Shown one piece after another: positions 8,905-17,790 of a DNA stretch of 64,000 nt (the first letter of the stretch is position 1; every line of letters begins with the position of its first letter). The position numbers and the translations under genes were made by a program. Source of the stretch: Paenibacillus paridis (GTDB lineage: Bacteria > Bacillota > Bacilli > Paenibacillales > Paenibacillaceae); NCBI RefSeq assembly GCF_006345825.1, contig NZ_VCIX01000092.1:1426001-1490000 (forward strand), given 5' to 3'. The notes under the pieces were generated by a model. The model ran no database searches. It saw only the letters and a list, made by a program, of their open reading frames with translations, and was not told where the DNA came from.

Positions 8905-11433
8905 ATGATACCAACGCAAATGCCTATTGACGCTGTACTGCCGGAGCTGCTGGCTTCGCTGCGCAGCTTTAACAATGCCGTGCTCGTTGCTGAGCCGGGA
9001 GCGGGCAAGACGACGCGCGTCCCGCTGGCGCTGCTTGATCAGCCATGGCTTGCAGGCAAAAAGGTCCTCATGCTGGAGCCGCGCAGGCTCGCTGCACGAT
9101 CTGCCGCCCAGTTTATGGCCAAGATGATAGGCGAGCAGCCAGGTGAAACCGTCGGATACCGGGTTAGGCTCGATACTCGCATCAGCGCCCGGACGCGAAT
9201 TGAAGTAATTACCGAGGGCGTACTGACACGGATGCTGCAGGAAGACCCGGCGCTTGAACAAGTGGGTGCCGTGCTGTTTGATGAATTCCATGAGCGCCAC
9301 CTACACGGCGATCTGGGCCTCGCTCTTTGCTTGCAATCGCAGCAGCTGTTACGCGAGGATTTACGATTGGTCGTGATGTCAGCAACGCTTGCAGCAGGGC
9401 CGATCGCCGAGCTGCTTGGGGGTGCCCCAGTGGTCCGGAGCGAAGGGCGGTTGTATCCGGTTGTGACCCAGTATGCAGCAGCAAGGCGAGCTGGCCCGAT
9501 TGAGCCGGTCATGGCACGTACCATTGTTGAAGGGCTGCTCGCACATGAGGGCGATGTGCTTGCTTTTCTTCCAGGTGTTGCCGAAATCCGCCGAACCGCC
9601 AGATTACTGGCAGGGTCCGGACTTGCAGCCAATATTCGCGTGGAGGAGCTGCACGGCAGCTTGCCGCTGGAGAAGCAAGATGCGGCCATCGCTCCTTGCG
9701 CACCCGGAAACCGCAAGGTCGTTCTTGCAACGTCCATAGCAGAATCGAGCTTAACGGTCGAAGGCATCAAGATCGTCGTCGATAGCGGCCTGATGCGCAT
9801 TCCGCGCTTTTCGCCGAGAACGGGAATGACGCGGCTGGAGACGGTCCCGGTATCCGCTGCATCGGCAGATCAGCGTCGCGGCAGGGCCGGCCGGACAGCG
9901 TCAGGCATCTGTTACCGGCTGTGGACCGAGCTTGAACATCCTTATTTGCCGGAGCAAAGCACACCTGAAATTTTGGAAGCGGATCTTGCTTCTCTTGCAT
10001 TGGAGCTAGGAGTCTGGGGTGTTCAAGATCCTCGGGAGCTTGAATGGCTGACCCCGCCGCCAACTGCGGCATACGAGCAAGCCATTTCACTGCTGAGGCA
10101 GTTGAACGCTGTTCAAGCGGATGGGAAACCGACAGCAGCAGGTGCGCAAATTGCGCAGTTCGGACTGCATCCGCGCCTTGGAGCGATGATCCTGAAAGCT
10201 TCCGATTTCGGAATGCTTAGGGAAGCTTGTGAACTGGCAGCTTTGCTAAGCGACAAGGATCTTCTTCCGCAAGAGCGCAATGTCGATGTGCAGCTTCGGC
10301 TGGAGCTGCTGCACCGGTTGACGGGGCGAAACCAGCTGTCCAAAATGGACGGCAGAGGAGATCACCCAAGCATCCCCTTCGCATACCGCATCGCAGCCCA
10401 GGCGGATCAATGGGAACGAGCAGCCGCGCAGTATGCTAAGGCGCAGACCGCAAGCCAGAGCCAAGATAAACCTCCTATTGGCGTCCTCCTGGCGTTTGCC
10501 TATCCCGACCGGATTGCCCAGCGTCGAAGCGACGGACGTTATTTATTGGCAAGCGGAAGAGGAGCCGTGCTGCCTGAGCTGCAGCCGTTGTCAAGATCGC
10601 CATTTCTTGCTGCCTGCGAGCTTGATGATGCCGGTACGGAGAGCCGAATACGGCTCGCGGCAGAGCTTGAGTTAGGAGATCTGAATGCTCATTTGAGCTC
10701 TTATGTGACAAAGGAAGCAGCCGTCGAATGGGATACGTTAGCACAAGCGGTTCGCGCACGGCAGCGTACGCGGCTCGGCACGATCGTACTGAAGGAAACC
10801 ATCCTTCAGAAGCCGGATGAAAGCGAGGTGGCAGATACGCTTCTCTCAGCTATACGCCAAGAAGGCTTTGCAATGCTGCCGATGAGCAAGCAAGCGCAGC
10901 AGCTGCAGTCGCGAATGAAACTGATGGCGCTAGCTGGCCAAGATTGGCCGTCAGCTACGGACGAAGCGCTCTTAGATACTGTAGATGAATGGCTGAAGCC
11001 GCATATTTACGGCATGAAGAGCCGGTCAGACTTGCAGAGGCTGCCCATGGCGCAACTGCTCGAGGGCAGGCTCAGCTATAAGCAAAAGCAAGAGCTGGAC
11101 GAGCAGGTGCCCACTCATATCGTTGTTCCTAGCGGCTCACGTATCCCCGTAGATTACAGCGATCCAGAATCACCCGTGCTTGCCGTTCGCTTGCAGGAGC
11201 TGTTTGGGATGAAGGACACGCCAAGATTGGCGAGGGGCAAACTGCCGGTCACCCTTCACTTATTGTCCCCATCGCAGCGGCCGGTGCAAGTAACGCGCGA
11301 TTTGCGAAGCTTTTGGGAAAATGCCTATTTCGATGTGAAAAAAGATTTGAAAGGCAGATATCCGAAGCATTCTTGGCCGGATGATCCGTATGCCGCTGTT
11401 CCGACAAATCGGGCCAAGCCCCGTAAATTTTAA
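8905..11433 (+). CDS. hrpB: ATP-dependent RNA helicase HrpB
   Basis: Large DEAH-family helicase. Walker A AEPGAGKTTRVP, motif II DEFHERHLHGD, motif III MSATL and motif VI QRRGRAGRT are all visible, with the HrpB-specific C-terminal region ending ...HSWPDDPYAAVPTNRAKPR. The frame is open from 8878, but AAGGAG at 8891-8896 is spaced for the ATG at 8905, giving 842 residues, close to known HrpB proteins. The cellular role of HrpB is poorly defined; a function in RNA metabolism is inferred from the family. Confidence 0.92.
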   Translation: MIPTQMPIDAVLPELLASLRSFNNAVLVAEPGAGKTTRVPLALLDQPWLAGKKVLMLEPRRLAARSAAQFMAKMIGEQPGETVGYRVRLDTRISARTRIEVITEGVLTRMLQEDPALEQVGAVLFDEFHERHLHGDLGLALCLQSQQLLREDLRLVVMSATLAAGPIAELLGGAPVVRSEGRLYPVVTQYAAARRAGPIEPVMARTIVEGLLAHEGDVLAFLPGVAEIRRTARLLAGSGLAANIRVEELHGSLPLEKQDAAIAPCAPGNRKVVLATSIAESSLTVEGIKIVVDSGLMRIPRFSPRTGMTRLETVPVSAASADQRRGRAGRTASGICYRLWTELEHPYLPEQSTPEILEADLASLALELGVWGVQDPRELEWLTPPPTAAYEQAISLLRQLNAVQADGKPTAAGAQIAQFGLHPRLGAMILKASDFGMLREACELAALLSDKDLLPQERNVDVQLRLELLHRLTGRNQLSKMDGRGDHPSIPFAYRIAAQADQWERAAAQYAKAQTASQSQDKPPIGVLLAFAYPDRIAQRRSDGRYLLASGRGAVLPELQPLSRSPFLAACELDDAGTESRIRLAAELELGDLNAHLSSYVTKEAAVEWDTLAQAVRARQRTRLGTIVLKETILQKPDESEVADTLLSAIRQEGFAMLPMSKQAQQLQSRMKLMALAGQDWPSATDEALLDTVDEWLKPHIYGMKSRSDLQRLPMAQLLEGRLSYKQKQELDEQVPTHIVVPSGSRIPVDYSDPESPVLAVRLQELFGMKDTPRLARGKLPVTLHLLSPSQRPVQVTRDLRSFWENAYFDVKKDLKGRYPKHSWPDDPYAAVPTNRAKPRKF

Positions 11434-11488
11434 CGGATTCCATGAGGGCTTGGGCAGCAGAGCTCCAAAGCTAGAGAGGATGAGTGGC

Positions 11489-11785
11489 ATGGTTACTGCC
11501 TTATCTATATTAATCATTTATTTGCTGTTCATAAACGGCTATACCTTTGCGATTATGGGCTTGGACAAACAGAGAGCCAGGAAACACCGCAGGCGCATCC
11601 CCGAGAAACGGTTGTTTACGCTTAGTGCGATAGGCGGGGCTGGCGGAACGTGGATAGCAATGAAAGTATGGCGTCATAAGACGATGCACCGTTCGTTTAC
11701 GGTTGGCATTCCTTTTTTATTCGGTTTAAATGTACTGCTCCTCATTGGAGCGATTTGGCTGATTGGCATTACGGCAAACTCTTGA
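11489..11785 (+). CDS. DUF1294 family small membrane protein
   Basis: Protein of about 98 residues with two to three membrane helices and the DUF1294 signature: MGLDKQRARKHRRRIPE after the first helix, then LFTLSAIGGAGGTW and a Lys/His-containing loop. The frame is open from 11381, inside hrpB, but GAGAGGA at 11474-11480 best fits the ATG at 11489; ATG 11480 is an alternative. Function of the family is unknown. It is followed by a strong terminator. Confidence 0.75.
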   Translation: MVTALSILIIYLLFINGYTFAIMGLDKQRARKHRRRIPEKRLFTLSAIGGAGGTWIAMKVWRHKTMHRSFTVGIPFLFGLNVLLLIGAIWLIGITANS

Positions 11786-11792
11786 TTGCGTT

Positions 11793-11832
11793 GAGAAGCT
11801 ATCCTATGGTATATTGGGGCTTCTCTTTTTTT
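11793..11832 (+). terminator. Intrinsic terminator after the DUF1294 gene
   Basis: GAGAAGC at 11793-11799 pairs with GCTTCTC at 11819-11825 with additional inner pairs, and a T tract follows (11824-11833). Placed 8 bp after the stop and just upstream of helD, it separates the two transcripts. Confidence 0.8.
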
Positions 11833-11860
11833 TGACAACTAAACTTAGGAGGTAACTGAC

Positions 11861-13942
11861 TTGACAGTTCAAAGTGCCTATCAAGAAGAGCAGACTCGCT
11901 TAACGGAAGCGCTGCGTGATATTTTAAACCAGCTGCAGGACATTGGGCCTCGTTACAAAGGTGACGATTTCACAGAGCAAATGCTCGACTTGCAGCAAGA
12001 GGAACGGAGACTCAGACTTGAAATCTCCAAACGGGAGCCCTATTTCGGACGCATCGATTTTCAGGAGCTGCCTGCCGGAGAGCAGAAACCGTTATACATC
12101 GGCAAAGCAGGCGTAGCCAAAAAAGGCAGCAATGAGCTGCTTGTAATCGACTGGCGCGCACCGGCAGCTAGCGTATTTTACTCTTTTACCGGCGGAGAAG
12201 CGCCAGCCTCTTATGAATCCCCGGACGGGGAAATTGAAGGATTTGTACATCTGAAACGAAACTTTATGATTCGCCAAGGCGAAATTGTCCGGCTGGTTGA
12301 CAGCTATATTCGTGGACAAGAGGAAGGCTCCGTTACGGATGAATTTCTGTTATACCGGCTTGGCGAGAACAAAGATAATAAGCTGCGTGACATTGTATCA
12401 ACGATCCAAGGCGAGCAGGACCGTATCATTCGTGCGGACCGGAATAAAGCACTGTTCATTCAGGGAGTTGCGGGTAGTGGGAAAACGACGGTTGCGCTGC
12501 ACAGGCTCGCATTTCTGCTTTATCAATACGCAGACCGCATGCGTGCGGAGCGCATGATTATATTCGCGCCTAACCGGATGTTCCTAGATTACATATCCGG
12601 CGTTTTGCCCGAGCTTGGGGTAGGCGATATTCAGCAGACAACCTTTAGCGACTGGTCAATTGAGCTTCTTGAGAAAACGATCGCCGTAAGTGATCCTGCC
12701 GACACGATGGCATATTGGTTCGAGGAGCGCCGGACTGCTGACGAGATTGAGCATGCTTCCGGGCGTTTCAAAGGCAATCTGGCATTCAAAGCCATCGTCG
12801 ATGAGCGGATTGCTGACTTTGAGCAGCGAATTGTGCCGACGGTGCCTTTTATCCCGATCGATCGGCTTGAGCTGAGCCCTGAACAAATGCGCGAATGGTA
12901 TGACACGGATTACGGTGAAGAGACGCTAATGAAGAAACGGGATCGGTTGGTTAGCCGCATTCGCCGCTGGTTTGAGTCCGAGCTAAAAATGAAAGGCATT
13001 TCGGACAAGAAAGTCCGTGCGAAGGCACTGGCCAAGTTCAACAGCTATACAAAAAAAATACCGTCCTACACTTCCGTTCAACTTTACGCGTCCTTATTCA
13101 GCGGGAAACAGCTCGCAGCAGGCATTCCTAAGCCCGTCGCCGCGGCAACTGCCGATAGGCTGAAGAAGGGGCTTGCAGCCGCTGAGGATTTGGCGCCGCT
13201 TGCTTACATTCAGCTTCAGTTGTTCGGCTTGCCCAAGCAGGCGTTCGACCATATCGTTATTGACGAAGCGCAGGATTACTCGCCGTTTCAACTAGAGGTT
13301 CTGCGGCTCTGTCAAAGAACCGCTTCCATGACGGTGCTGGGCGATTTGCAGCAGGGGATTCATGCTTATGCCGGCGTGCAGAGCTGGGATGAGCTTACGG
13401 CTTTGTTTGAACAAGAGCAAATTGGCTTTTATGAGCTTAACCGGAGCTACCGCTCCACGATGGAAATTATCGAATTTGCGAATAAAATATTAGGCAGCAT
13501 GATTGGTGGTGTCAAGCCTGCCGTACCCGTGTTCCGCAGCGGCGACGAAGTGCTTGCGGAGCATGCGCCGGAAGAAAAATGGCTCGCTGGCATTGAAGCT
13601 ACCGTTCGTGAATGGCAGGCAAAGGGCGAGTACGAGACGATTTCGGTTATCGGCCGTACAGCGCTTGAATGTGACGAAATTTATGAATATTTGATAAAAC
13701 AGGGCTTTGATGCTTCGCTCGTACAGAGCAAACAACCTGCTTACGGCGGTGGATTGTCAGTCGTTCCCGTCTATTTATCGAAAGGGCTGGAATTTGATGC
13801 CGTGCTGGTTGCGGATGCAGGCGAGGGAGCGTATACGCCTCTCGATGCCAAGCTTCTATATGTTGGGTGTACTCGTGCCCTGCATAAGCTGAAGCTGTTC
13901 TACCGAGGCACGCTTTCTTCGCTGCTGGCAGATCATTCTTAA
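11861..13942 (+). CDS. helD: HelD-type RNA polymerase recycling ATPase
   Basis: UvrD-like superfamily 1 protein. In Bacillus, HelD removes stalled or post-termination RNA polymerase from DNA using an N-terminal coiled coil and a bulky insertion between the helicase lobes. Here residues 1-60 are charged and coiled-coil-like. DWRAPAASVFYSF precedes Walker A GVAGSGKTTVALHR, and the second lobe carries IDEAQDYS, LGDLQQGIHAY and a C-terminal GCTRALHKL. It is 693 residues, somewhat shorter than the B. subtilis protein. TTG at 11861 is the start, after TTAGGAGGT. Confidence 0.88.
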   Translation: MTVQSAYQEEQTRLTEALRDILNQLQDIGPRYKGDDFTEQMLDLQQEERRLRLEISKREPYFGRIDFQELPAGEQKPLYIGKAGVAKKGSNELLVIDWRAPAASVFYSFTGGEAPASYESPDGEIEGFVHLKRNFMIRQGEIVRLVDSYIRGQEEGSVTDEFLLYRLGENKDNKLRDIVSTIQGEQDRIIRADRNKALFIQGVAGSGKTTVALHRLAFLLYQYADRMRAERMIIFAPNRMFLDYISGVLPELGVGDIQQTTFSDWSIELLEKTIAVSDPADTMAYWFEERRTADEIEHASGRFKGNLAFKAIVDERIADFEQRIVPTVPFIPIDRLELSPEQMREWYDTDYGEETLMKKRDRLVSRIRRWFESELKMKGISDKKVRAKALAKFNSYTKKIPSYTSVQLYASLFSGKQLAAGIPKPVAAATADRLKKGLAAAEDLAPLAYIQLQLFGLPKQAFDHIVIDEAQDYSPFQLEVLRLCQRTASMTVLGDLQQGIHAYAGVQSWDELTALFEQEQIGFYELNRSYRSTMEIIEFANKILGSMIGGVKPAVPVFRSGDEVLAEHAPEEKWLAGIEATVREWQAKGEYETISVIGRTALECDEIYEYLIKQGFDASLVQSKQPAYGGGLSVVPVYLSKGLEFDAVLVADAGEGAYTPLDAKLLYVGCTRALHKLKLFYRGTLSSLLADHS

Positions 13943-13965
13943 TTCAGCTATACTTAAAAGGCATG

Positions 13966-13986
13966 CCGCTGCGATTACCGCAGCGG
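13966..13986 (+). terminator. GC-rich hairpin after helD
   Basis: CCGCTGCG (13966-13973) pairs perfectly with CGCAGCGG (13979-13986) around a 5-base loop, followed by TTATTGC. The T tract is short, so termination may be partial. Confidence 0.6.
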
Positions 13987-14142
13987 TTATTGCTATATGC
14001 TGACGCTCAGTGTGCTCGGCAAGAATGCCTCTCCTATTTCTTTTTTGTTTACGAACCGTTCATTTGGAACAATAATGTGAACAACGAATCCATTTGTCGT
14101 TTGTGAGCGTATTACAAGCGAATAAGGAGCGTGTATAAGAAA

Positions 14143-14991
14143 ATGGGGACGGGCATCGATACGCAAGAGCAATTGCAAGCAGCTTTACTGGAAATCGAAG
14201 TATGGGAAAAAGAACAGAAGGATTTATGGTTTTGGGAGAAGCTCGGCCGATTGCCCTTCATGTTATTGGATAAGGTAACGCCAAAGTTCATCCAAGAGAA
14301 GATTGGCCAGGCCGTAGACGAAATCGGCAGCTATATTCAAACCGGCGGCAAATATCTCATTTCCGAACGCTCGGTAATCGAACGGGTGAACCGAAATTCA
14401 GATGTAGAGCAGAGCCTAAACATAGACAAGAATGAACCCATTACGATTGGCGATCTGGCAGCTATGCCGTTAGCGGTCATGAACAAAAGCGCAGCGCAGC
14501 TGTCATCAAGCCGCTCGGCAATGGCTACACTTCAGGGCGCAACCACCGGAATTGGCGGTATCTTTACGTTAGCCGTTGACATTCCGGCCGTACTTGGGCT
14601 TTCACTCAAAATTATTCAGGAAATCGCAGTCTGTTATGGCTTCGATCCTAAGGTCAAAGAAGAACGCGTATTTGCTGTCAAGGTGATGCAATTCGCTTCT
14701 TCAGATATCGTTGGGAAAAAAGCGATTATTGAGGAACTTGGCGCCTATGACCCTGCCAGCCGCAGCAATCAAATGCTCTCGCAATTGCAAGGATGGCGCG
14801 AGGTTGTGACCGTGTACCGCGATAATTTCGGATGGAAAAAGCTGTTTCAAATGATACCGGTCGCAGGCATGTTGTTTGGCGCATTTATTAATCGCGGCAT
14901 GCTGAATGATGTAGCAGAGGCAGCCACGATGCTTTACAGGAAGCGCAGAGTGCTCATAAAGCTGGCGGAGAACGAGGAGAAATCAGGATGA
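14143..14991 (+). CDS. EcsC family protein
   Basis: Matches the EcsC domain family in length and pattern: an N-terminal amphipathic WEKEQKDLWFWEKLGRLPF stretch, then a central region ATTGIGGIFTLAVDIPAVLGLSLKIIQEIA with glycines and hydrophobics, and a C-terminal KKLFQMIPVAGMLFGAFINRG. EcsC proteins are peripheral or membrane-associated and their biochemical role is unknown. The frame is open from a GTG at 14131 that touches the AAGGAG (14124-14129); the ATG at 14143 is more plausible. The stop overlaps the ATG of nos (ATGA), so the two genes are translationally coupled, which is unusual. Confidence 0.78.
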   Translation: MGTGIDTQEQLQAALLEIEVWEKEQKDLWFWEKLGRLPFMLLDKVTPKFIQEKIGQAVDEIGSYIQTGGKYLISERSVIERVNRNSDVEQSLNIDKNEPITIGDLAAMPLAVMNKSAAQLSSSRSAMATLQGATTGIGGIFTLAVDIPAVLGLSLKIIQEIAVCYGFDPKVKEERVFAVKVMQFASSDIVGKKAIIEELGAYDPASRSNQMLSQLQGWREVVTVYRDNFGWKKLFQMIPVAGMLFGAFINRGMLNDVAEAATMLYRKRRVLIKLAENEEKSG

Positions 14992-16088
14992 TAACGACAG
15001 AAAACAAGACCATGGAGGAGCAAGCTGCCTCCTTTCTAGGCGAAGCCTATTTTGAGCTGGGGAGGAGCGAGGAGGAGGCTAAGTTTCGCATAAACGAAGC
15101 GCTGCTAGAAATCGAGCGGACAGGCAGCTATACCCATACCTATGAGGAGCTCAAGCACGGAGCGAGAATGGCATGGCGGAATAACAACCGCTGTATCGGA
15201 CGACTGTTTTGGCAAACGCTAGAGGTGTTTGATGCCCGTGATGTCAAGGATGAGATTGATGCAGCAAGCCGAATCTTCAAGCATATGGGTTATGCGACGA
15301 ATCACGGGCGCGTCCGGCCGGCAATTACGGTATTTCCGGCAAGCCATGCGTCTAATCGCTTAAGAATTTGGAACCATCAGCTTGTTCGTTACGCCGGTTA
15401 TGCCATGGACGAAGGGATCGTAGGCGACTCCGCATCGCTTGCATTCACGGCTGCTTGCGAGAAGCTTGGCTGGAAGAGCGCAGGAACTCGCTTTGATGTG
15501 CTGCCTCTGGTTGTGCAAATGGAAGGTAGTGCCCCGAAGTGGTTTCCTTTGCCGGAGGAAACGGTTCTGGAGGTACGCTTAACTCACCCCGCGCACGAAA
15601 ATTTCGGAGAGCTCCAATTACAATGGTATGCCGTTCCGTTTATCGCGGATATGGAGCTTGAAATCGGCGGGATTCGATATGCCGCAGCACCATTCAATGG
15701 CTGGTATATGGGGACAGAGATAGGGGCGCGAAATTTATCTGACAGCGATAGGTATAACCAGCTGCCAGCGGTAGCCAAGCTGTTCCAATTCGATACGTCA
15801 ACAAATACCTCCTTGTGGAAGGATCGCGCGCTGACCGAATTAAATATAGCCGTGCTTCATTCGTTCAAGAAGCACGGCGTTAGCATTGTCGATCATCATA
15901 CGGCTGCAGAGCAATTTCTTCGTTTCGAGAGGCAAGAGCAGGAGCAAGGCAGGGAGGTGACGGGCCGCTGGTCATGGCTCATTCCGCCAATGTCTCCCGC
16001 AACCACTGGTATTTGGCATCGCAGCTACAATGATATCGAGCGCACGCCTGCTTACCGTTATCAGCCTGTTCCGTATGAAACGAATTAA
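14988..16088 (+). CDS. nos: Bacterial nitric oxide synthase oxygenase
   Basis: Haem-thiolate enzyme making NO and citrulline from arginine; the bacterial form lacks the fused reductase domain. The proximal haem Cys is residue 69 in RMAWRNNNRCIGRLFW. The substrate pocket FNGWYMGTEIGARN, and RWSWLIPPMSPATTGIWHRSY near the C terminus, fit NOS oxygenases. The EVPI-type active-site segment reads ETVLEVRLTHP. It is 366 residues. It overlaps the EcsC gene by 4 bp upstream and converges on crtP with stop codons sharing TTAA (16085-16088). A separate reductase must supply electrons. Confidence 0.95.
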   Translation: MITTENKTMEEQAASFLGEAYFELGRSEEEAKFRINEALLEIERTGSYTHTYEELKHGARMAWRNNNRCIGRLFWQTLEVFDARDVKDEIDAASRIFKHMGYATNHGRVRPAITVFPASHASNRLRIWNHQLVRYAGYAMDEGIVGDSASLAFTAACEKLGWKSAGTRFDVLPLVVQMEGSAPKWFPLPEETVLEVRLTHPAHENFGELQLQWYAVPFIADMELEIGGIRYAAAPFNGWYMGTEIGARNLSDSDRYNQLPAVAKLFQFDTSTNTSLWKDRALTELNIAVLHSFKKHGVSIVDHHTAAEQFLRFERQEQEQGREVTGRWSWLIPPMSPATTGIWHRSYNDIERTPAYRYQPVPYETN

Positions 16089-17581
16089 ATGACATCTTGT
16101 TTCAGCAAATCCTCGCGTATGAGGTCGGCCGTCAATTGTCCGCTTAACGTGACCATTGGCACGCCGCCTCCCGGATGGGTGGAGCCGCCAACAAAATATA
16201 AATTGCCTAGCATGGCGCTTCTAGATGCGATTTTGAAGCCTCCGTTCAGCTTGCGATCCGTAACAACGCCATAAATGGAGCCTCCGTTGGAGCCGTAAAG
16301 CGATTGAAGGTCATTCGGAAGAAATTGGTATTCCCATTCAATATGCTTTCTCAGATCCTGTGCACCCATCCGCTCAAGCTTATCCAGCACGAGCTCGCGG
16401 TAAGCTTCTTGATAGGTCGCCCAATTTTCTCCCTCCCGCAGCGGTGGAACATGCGTTAAGACGAACCAATTCTCTTTGCCGGCAGGCGCTTGCGATGGAT
16501 CGTTTTTGGATGAGATACCGACATAAACGGTCGGGTCAGCCGATGGTCTCTTGTTCACAAACATATCGCGAAACTCTTGCTCTGGCCGCTTGGAGAATAG
16601 GAAATTATGGTGCTTAAAGTTGTCATAGGACCGATTGACGCCAAGCAGCATGACATGACCTGATACGGAAGGTTCGTATTTGGCCAGCTTCTTTATGGTC
16701 GATGCGCTTTGAGGCTGGGACCCGAGAATGCTTTTGTGAGCAGGCACCGCTTCCAGATTGCACACAACCAGGTCGCAGGCTATCGTCTCGTTTTCCAAGC
16801 GGACACCCGTGGCCCGGCCGTTCTCCGCAATAATCTCAAGCACCTCGCTATTTGTCCTTACCTCCACGCCGAGCTCAACCAGTAACCGAAGCATGCCTCT
16901 GGCAATGTTGTACATACCGCCTTCGACATAGTAAATGCCAAGCCCCATTTGAACGTAAATGAGTTGAGACAAGGCTGCCGGTGCTGCGTAAGGCGATGAG
17001 CCAATATACATAATCATAAAGTTAAAGAGCTGCTTCAAATGCGGGTGGCGCAAATAATGCTCCGTTTTTTGAGCCATTGATTTTAATGGATCCATCGCCA
17101 GAAGCTCTTTCAAGGAATGCTGCTGGCGCATATCCGATATGCCCGTAATCGAGCGGCTGTAGAAGCTTTTTAAGCTAAGCTCATATTGCTGGCGGCAATA
17201 GTCCACATAACGGATAAAGCGATCCCGGTCATCCGGAGATAGCGAACCAATCTGCGCAAGCATATTCGGCAGGTCGCCAAGTACGTCCAGCTCGGTCCCA
17301 TCCTCATATTTAGCCCGCCACTGCGGCTCGACCCTCTTTAAAGTCATGTAGTCTTCCAACTTTTTGCCGGCAGAAGCGAACAGCTGCTCCAGAACCCAAG
17401 GCATAGTCAATATGGATGGGCCGGTATCGAATCGGTATCCCGCGCCTTCGCGAATATTCAGCTTGCCGCCGGCTCTTTCGTTTTTTTCCAGCACGAGCAC
17501 GTCATGACCGTCAGCACGCAGCCGAATGGCAGCTGATAGCCCAGCCAACCCGCCTCCAATTACAATAACTTTTTTATTCAT
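16085..17581 (-). CDS. crtP: CrtP-type C30 carotenoid oxygenase (desaturase family)
   Basis: FAD-dependent amine-oxidase/phytoene desaturase-fold enzyme. N-terminal VIVIGGGLAGLSAAIRL binds FAD. DTGPSILTMP, PQWRAKYEDGT, NLEAVPAHK, HHNFLFSKRPEQ and the C-terminal GGSTHPGGGVPMVTLSGQ resemble staphylococcal CrtP, which oxidises a terminal methyl of 4,4'-diaponeurosporene, more than CrtN. The start at 17581 follows TCAGGAGG on the minus strand, giving 498 residues; the frame runs on to 17632. The divergent crtQ-crtO supports this role. No crtM or crtN is in the window, so substrate supply must come from elsewhere. A CrtN-type desaturase remains possible. Confidence 0.82.
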   Translation of the reverse strand: MNKKVIVIGGGLAGLSAAIRLRADGHDVLVLEKNERAGGKLNIREGAGYRFDTGPSILTMPWVLEQLFASAGKKLEDYMTLKRVEPQWRAKYEDGTELDVLGDLPNMLAQIGSLSPDDRDRFIRYVDYCRQQYELSLKSFYSRSITGISDMRQQHSLKELLAMDPLKSMAQKTEHYLRHPHLKQLFNFMIMYIGSSPYAAPAALSQLIYVQMGLGIYYVEGGMYNIARGMLRLLVELGVEVRTNSEVLEIIAENGRATGVRLENETIACDLVVCNLEAVPAHKSILGSQPQSASTIKKLAKYEPSVSGHVMLLGVNRSYDNFKHHNFLFSKRPEQEFRDMFVNKRPSADPTVYVGISSKNDPSQAPAGKENWFVLTHVPPLREGENWATYQEAYRELVLDKLERMGAQDLRKHIEWEYQFLPNDLQSLYGSNGGSIYGVVTDRKLNGGFKIASRSAMLGNLYFVGGSTHPGGGVPMVTLSGQLTADLIREDLLKQDVI

Positions 17582-17630
17582 CCTATATTCCTCCTGATTT
17601 GAAATAGCTAAAATGGTTGATAATAGATTC

Positions 17631-17656
17631 ATACCCCCATTTAATTCCTATTAATC
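17631..17656 (-). promoter_or_regulatory. Sigma-B-like promoter for crtP
   Basis: On the minus strand, GATTAA (17656-17651), a 14-base spacer and GGGTAT (17636-17631) resemble the sigma-B consensus GTTTAA-N14-GGGTAT. The predicted start is about 40 bases before the crtP ATG. Whether the host has sigma-B is unknown from this window. Confidence 0.5.
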
Positions 17657-17724
17657 CCAGTGTGTACGCTTTCGCGTCAGGAAATACGGTACATCTGAAA
17701 ACTTTTAATCCGTTCAATATAAAT

Positions 17725-17730
17725 TATAAT
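17725..17730 (+). promoter_or_regulatory. Possible -10 element for crtQ
   Basis: TATAAT at 17725-17730 lies 60 bases before the crtQ ATG in the divergent crtP/crtQ region; no good -35 is seen 17 bases upstream. Confidence 0.35.
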
Positions 17731-17790
17731 GATTTACGGTTTCATAGAGTTTGCTCGTTAGCTTTTAACCTTAAAAGGAGATATTGCCCT

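Noticed and set aside
8734..9300. A 188-codon minus-strand frame opposite the NAGPA-like gene and hrpB
   Set aside because: It runs antisense to two well-supported genes and its sequence is Arg/Ser/Gln-rich shadow coding.
9039..9800. A 253-codon minus-strand frame inside hrpB
   Set aside because: Fully antisense to conserved helicase motifs in a GC-rich gene; composition typical of a shadow frame.
13993..14178. A 61-codon minus-strand frame between helD and the EcsC gene
   Set aside because: It overlaps the start of the EcsC coding region, lacks a ribosome site and has no recognisable domain.
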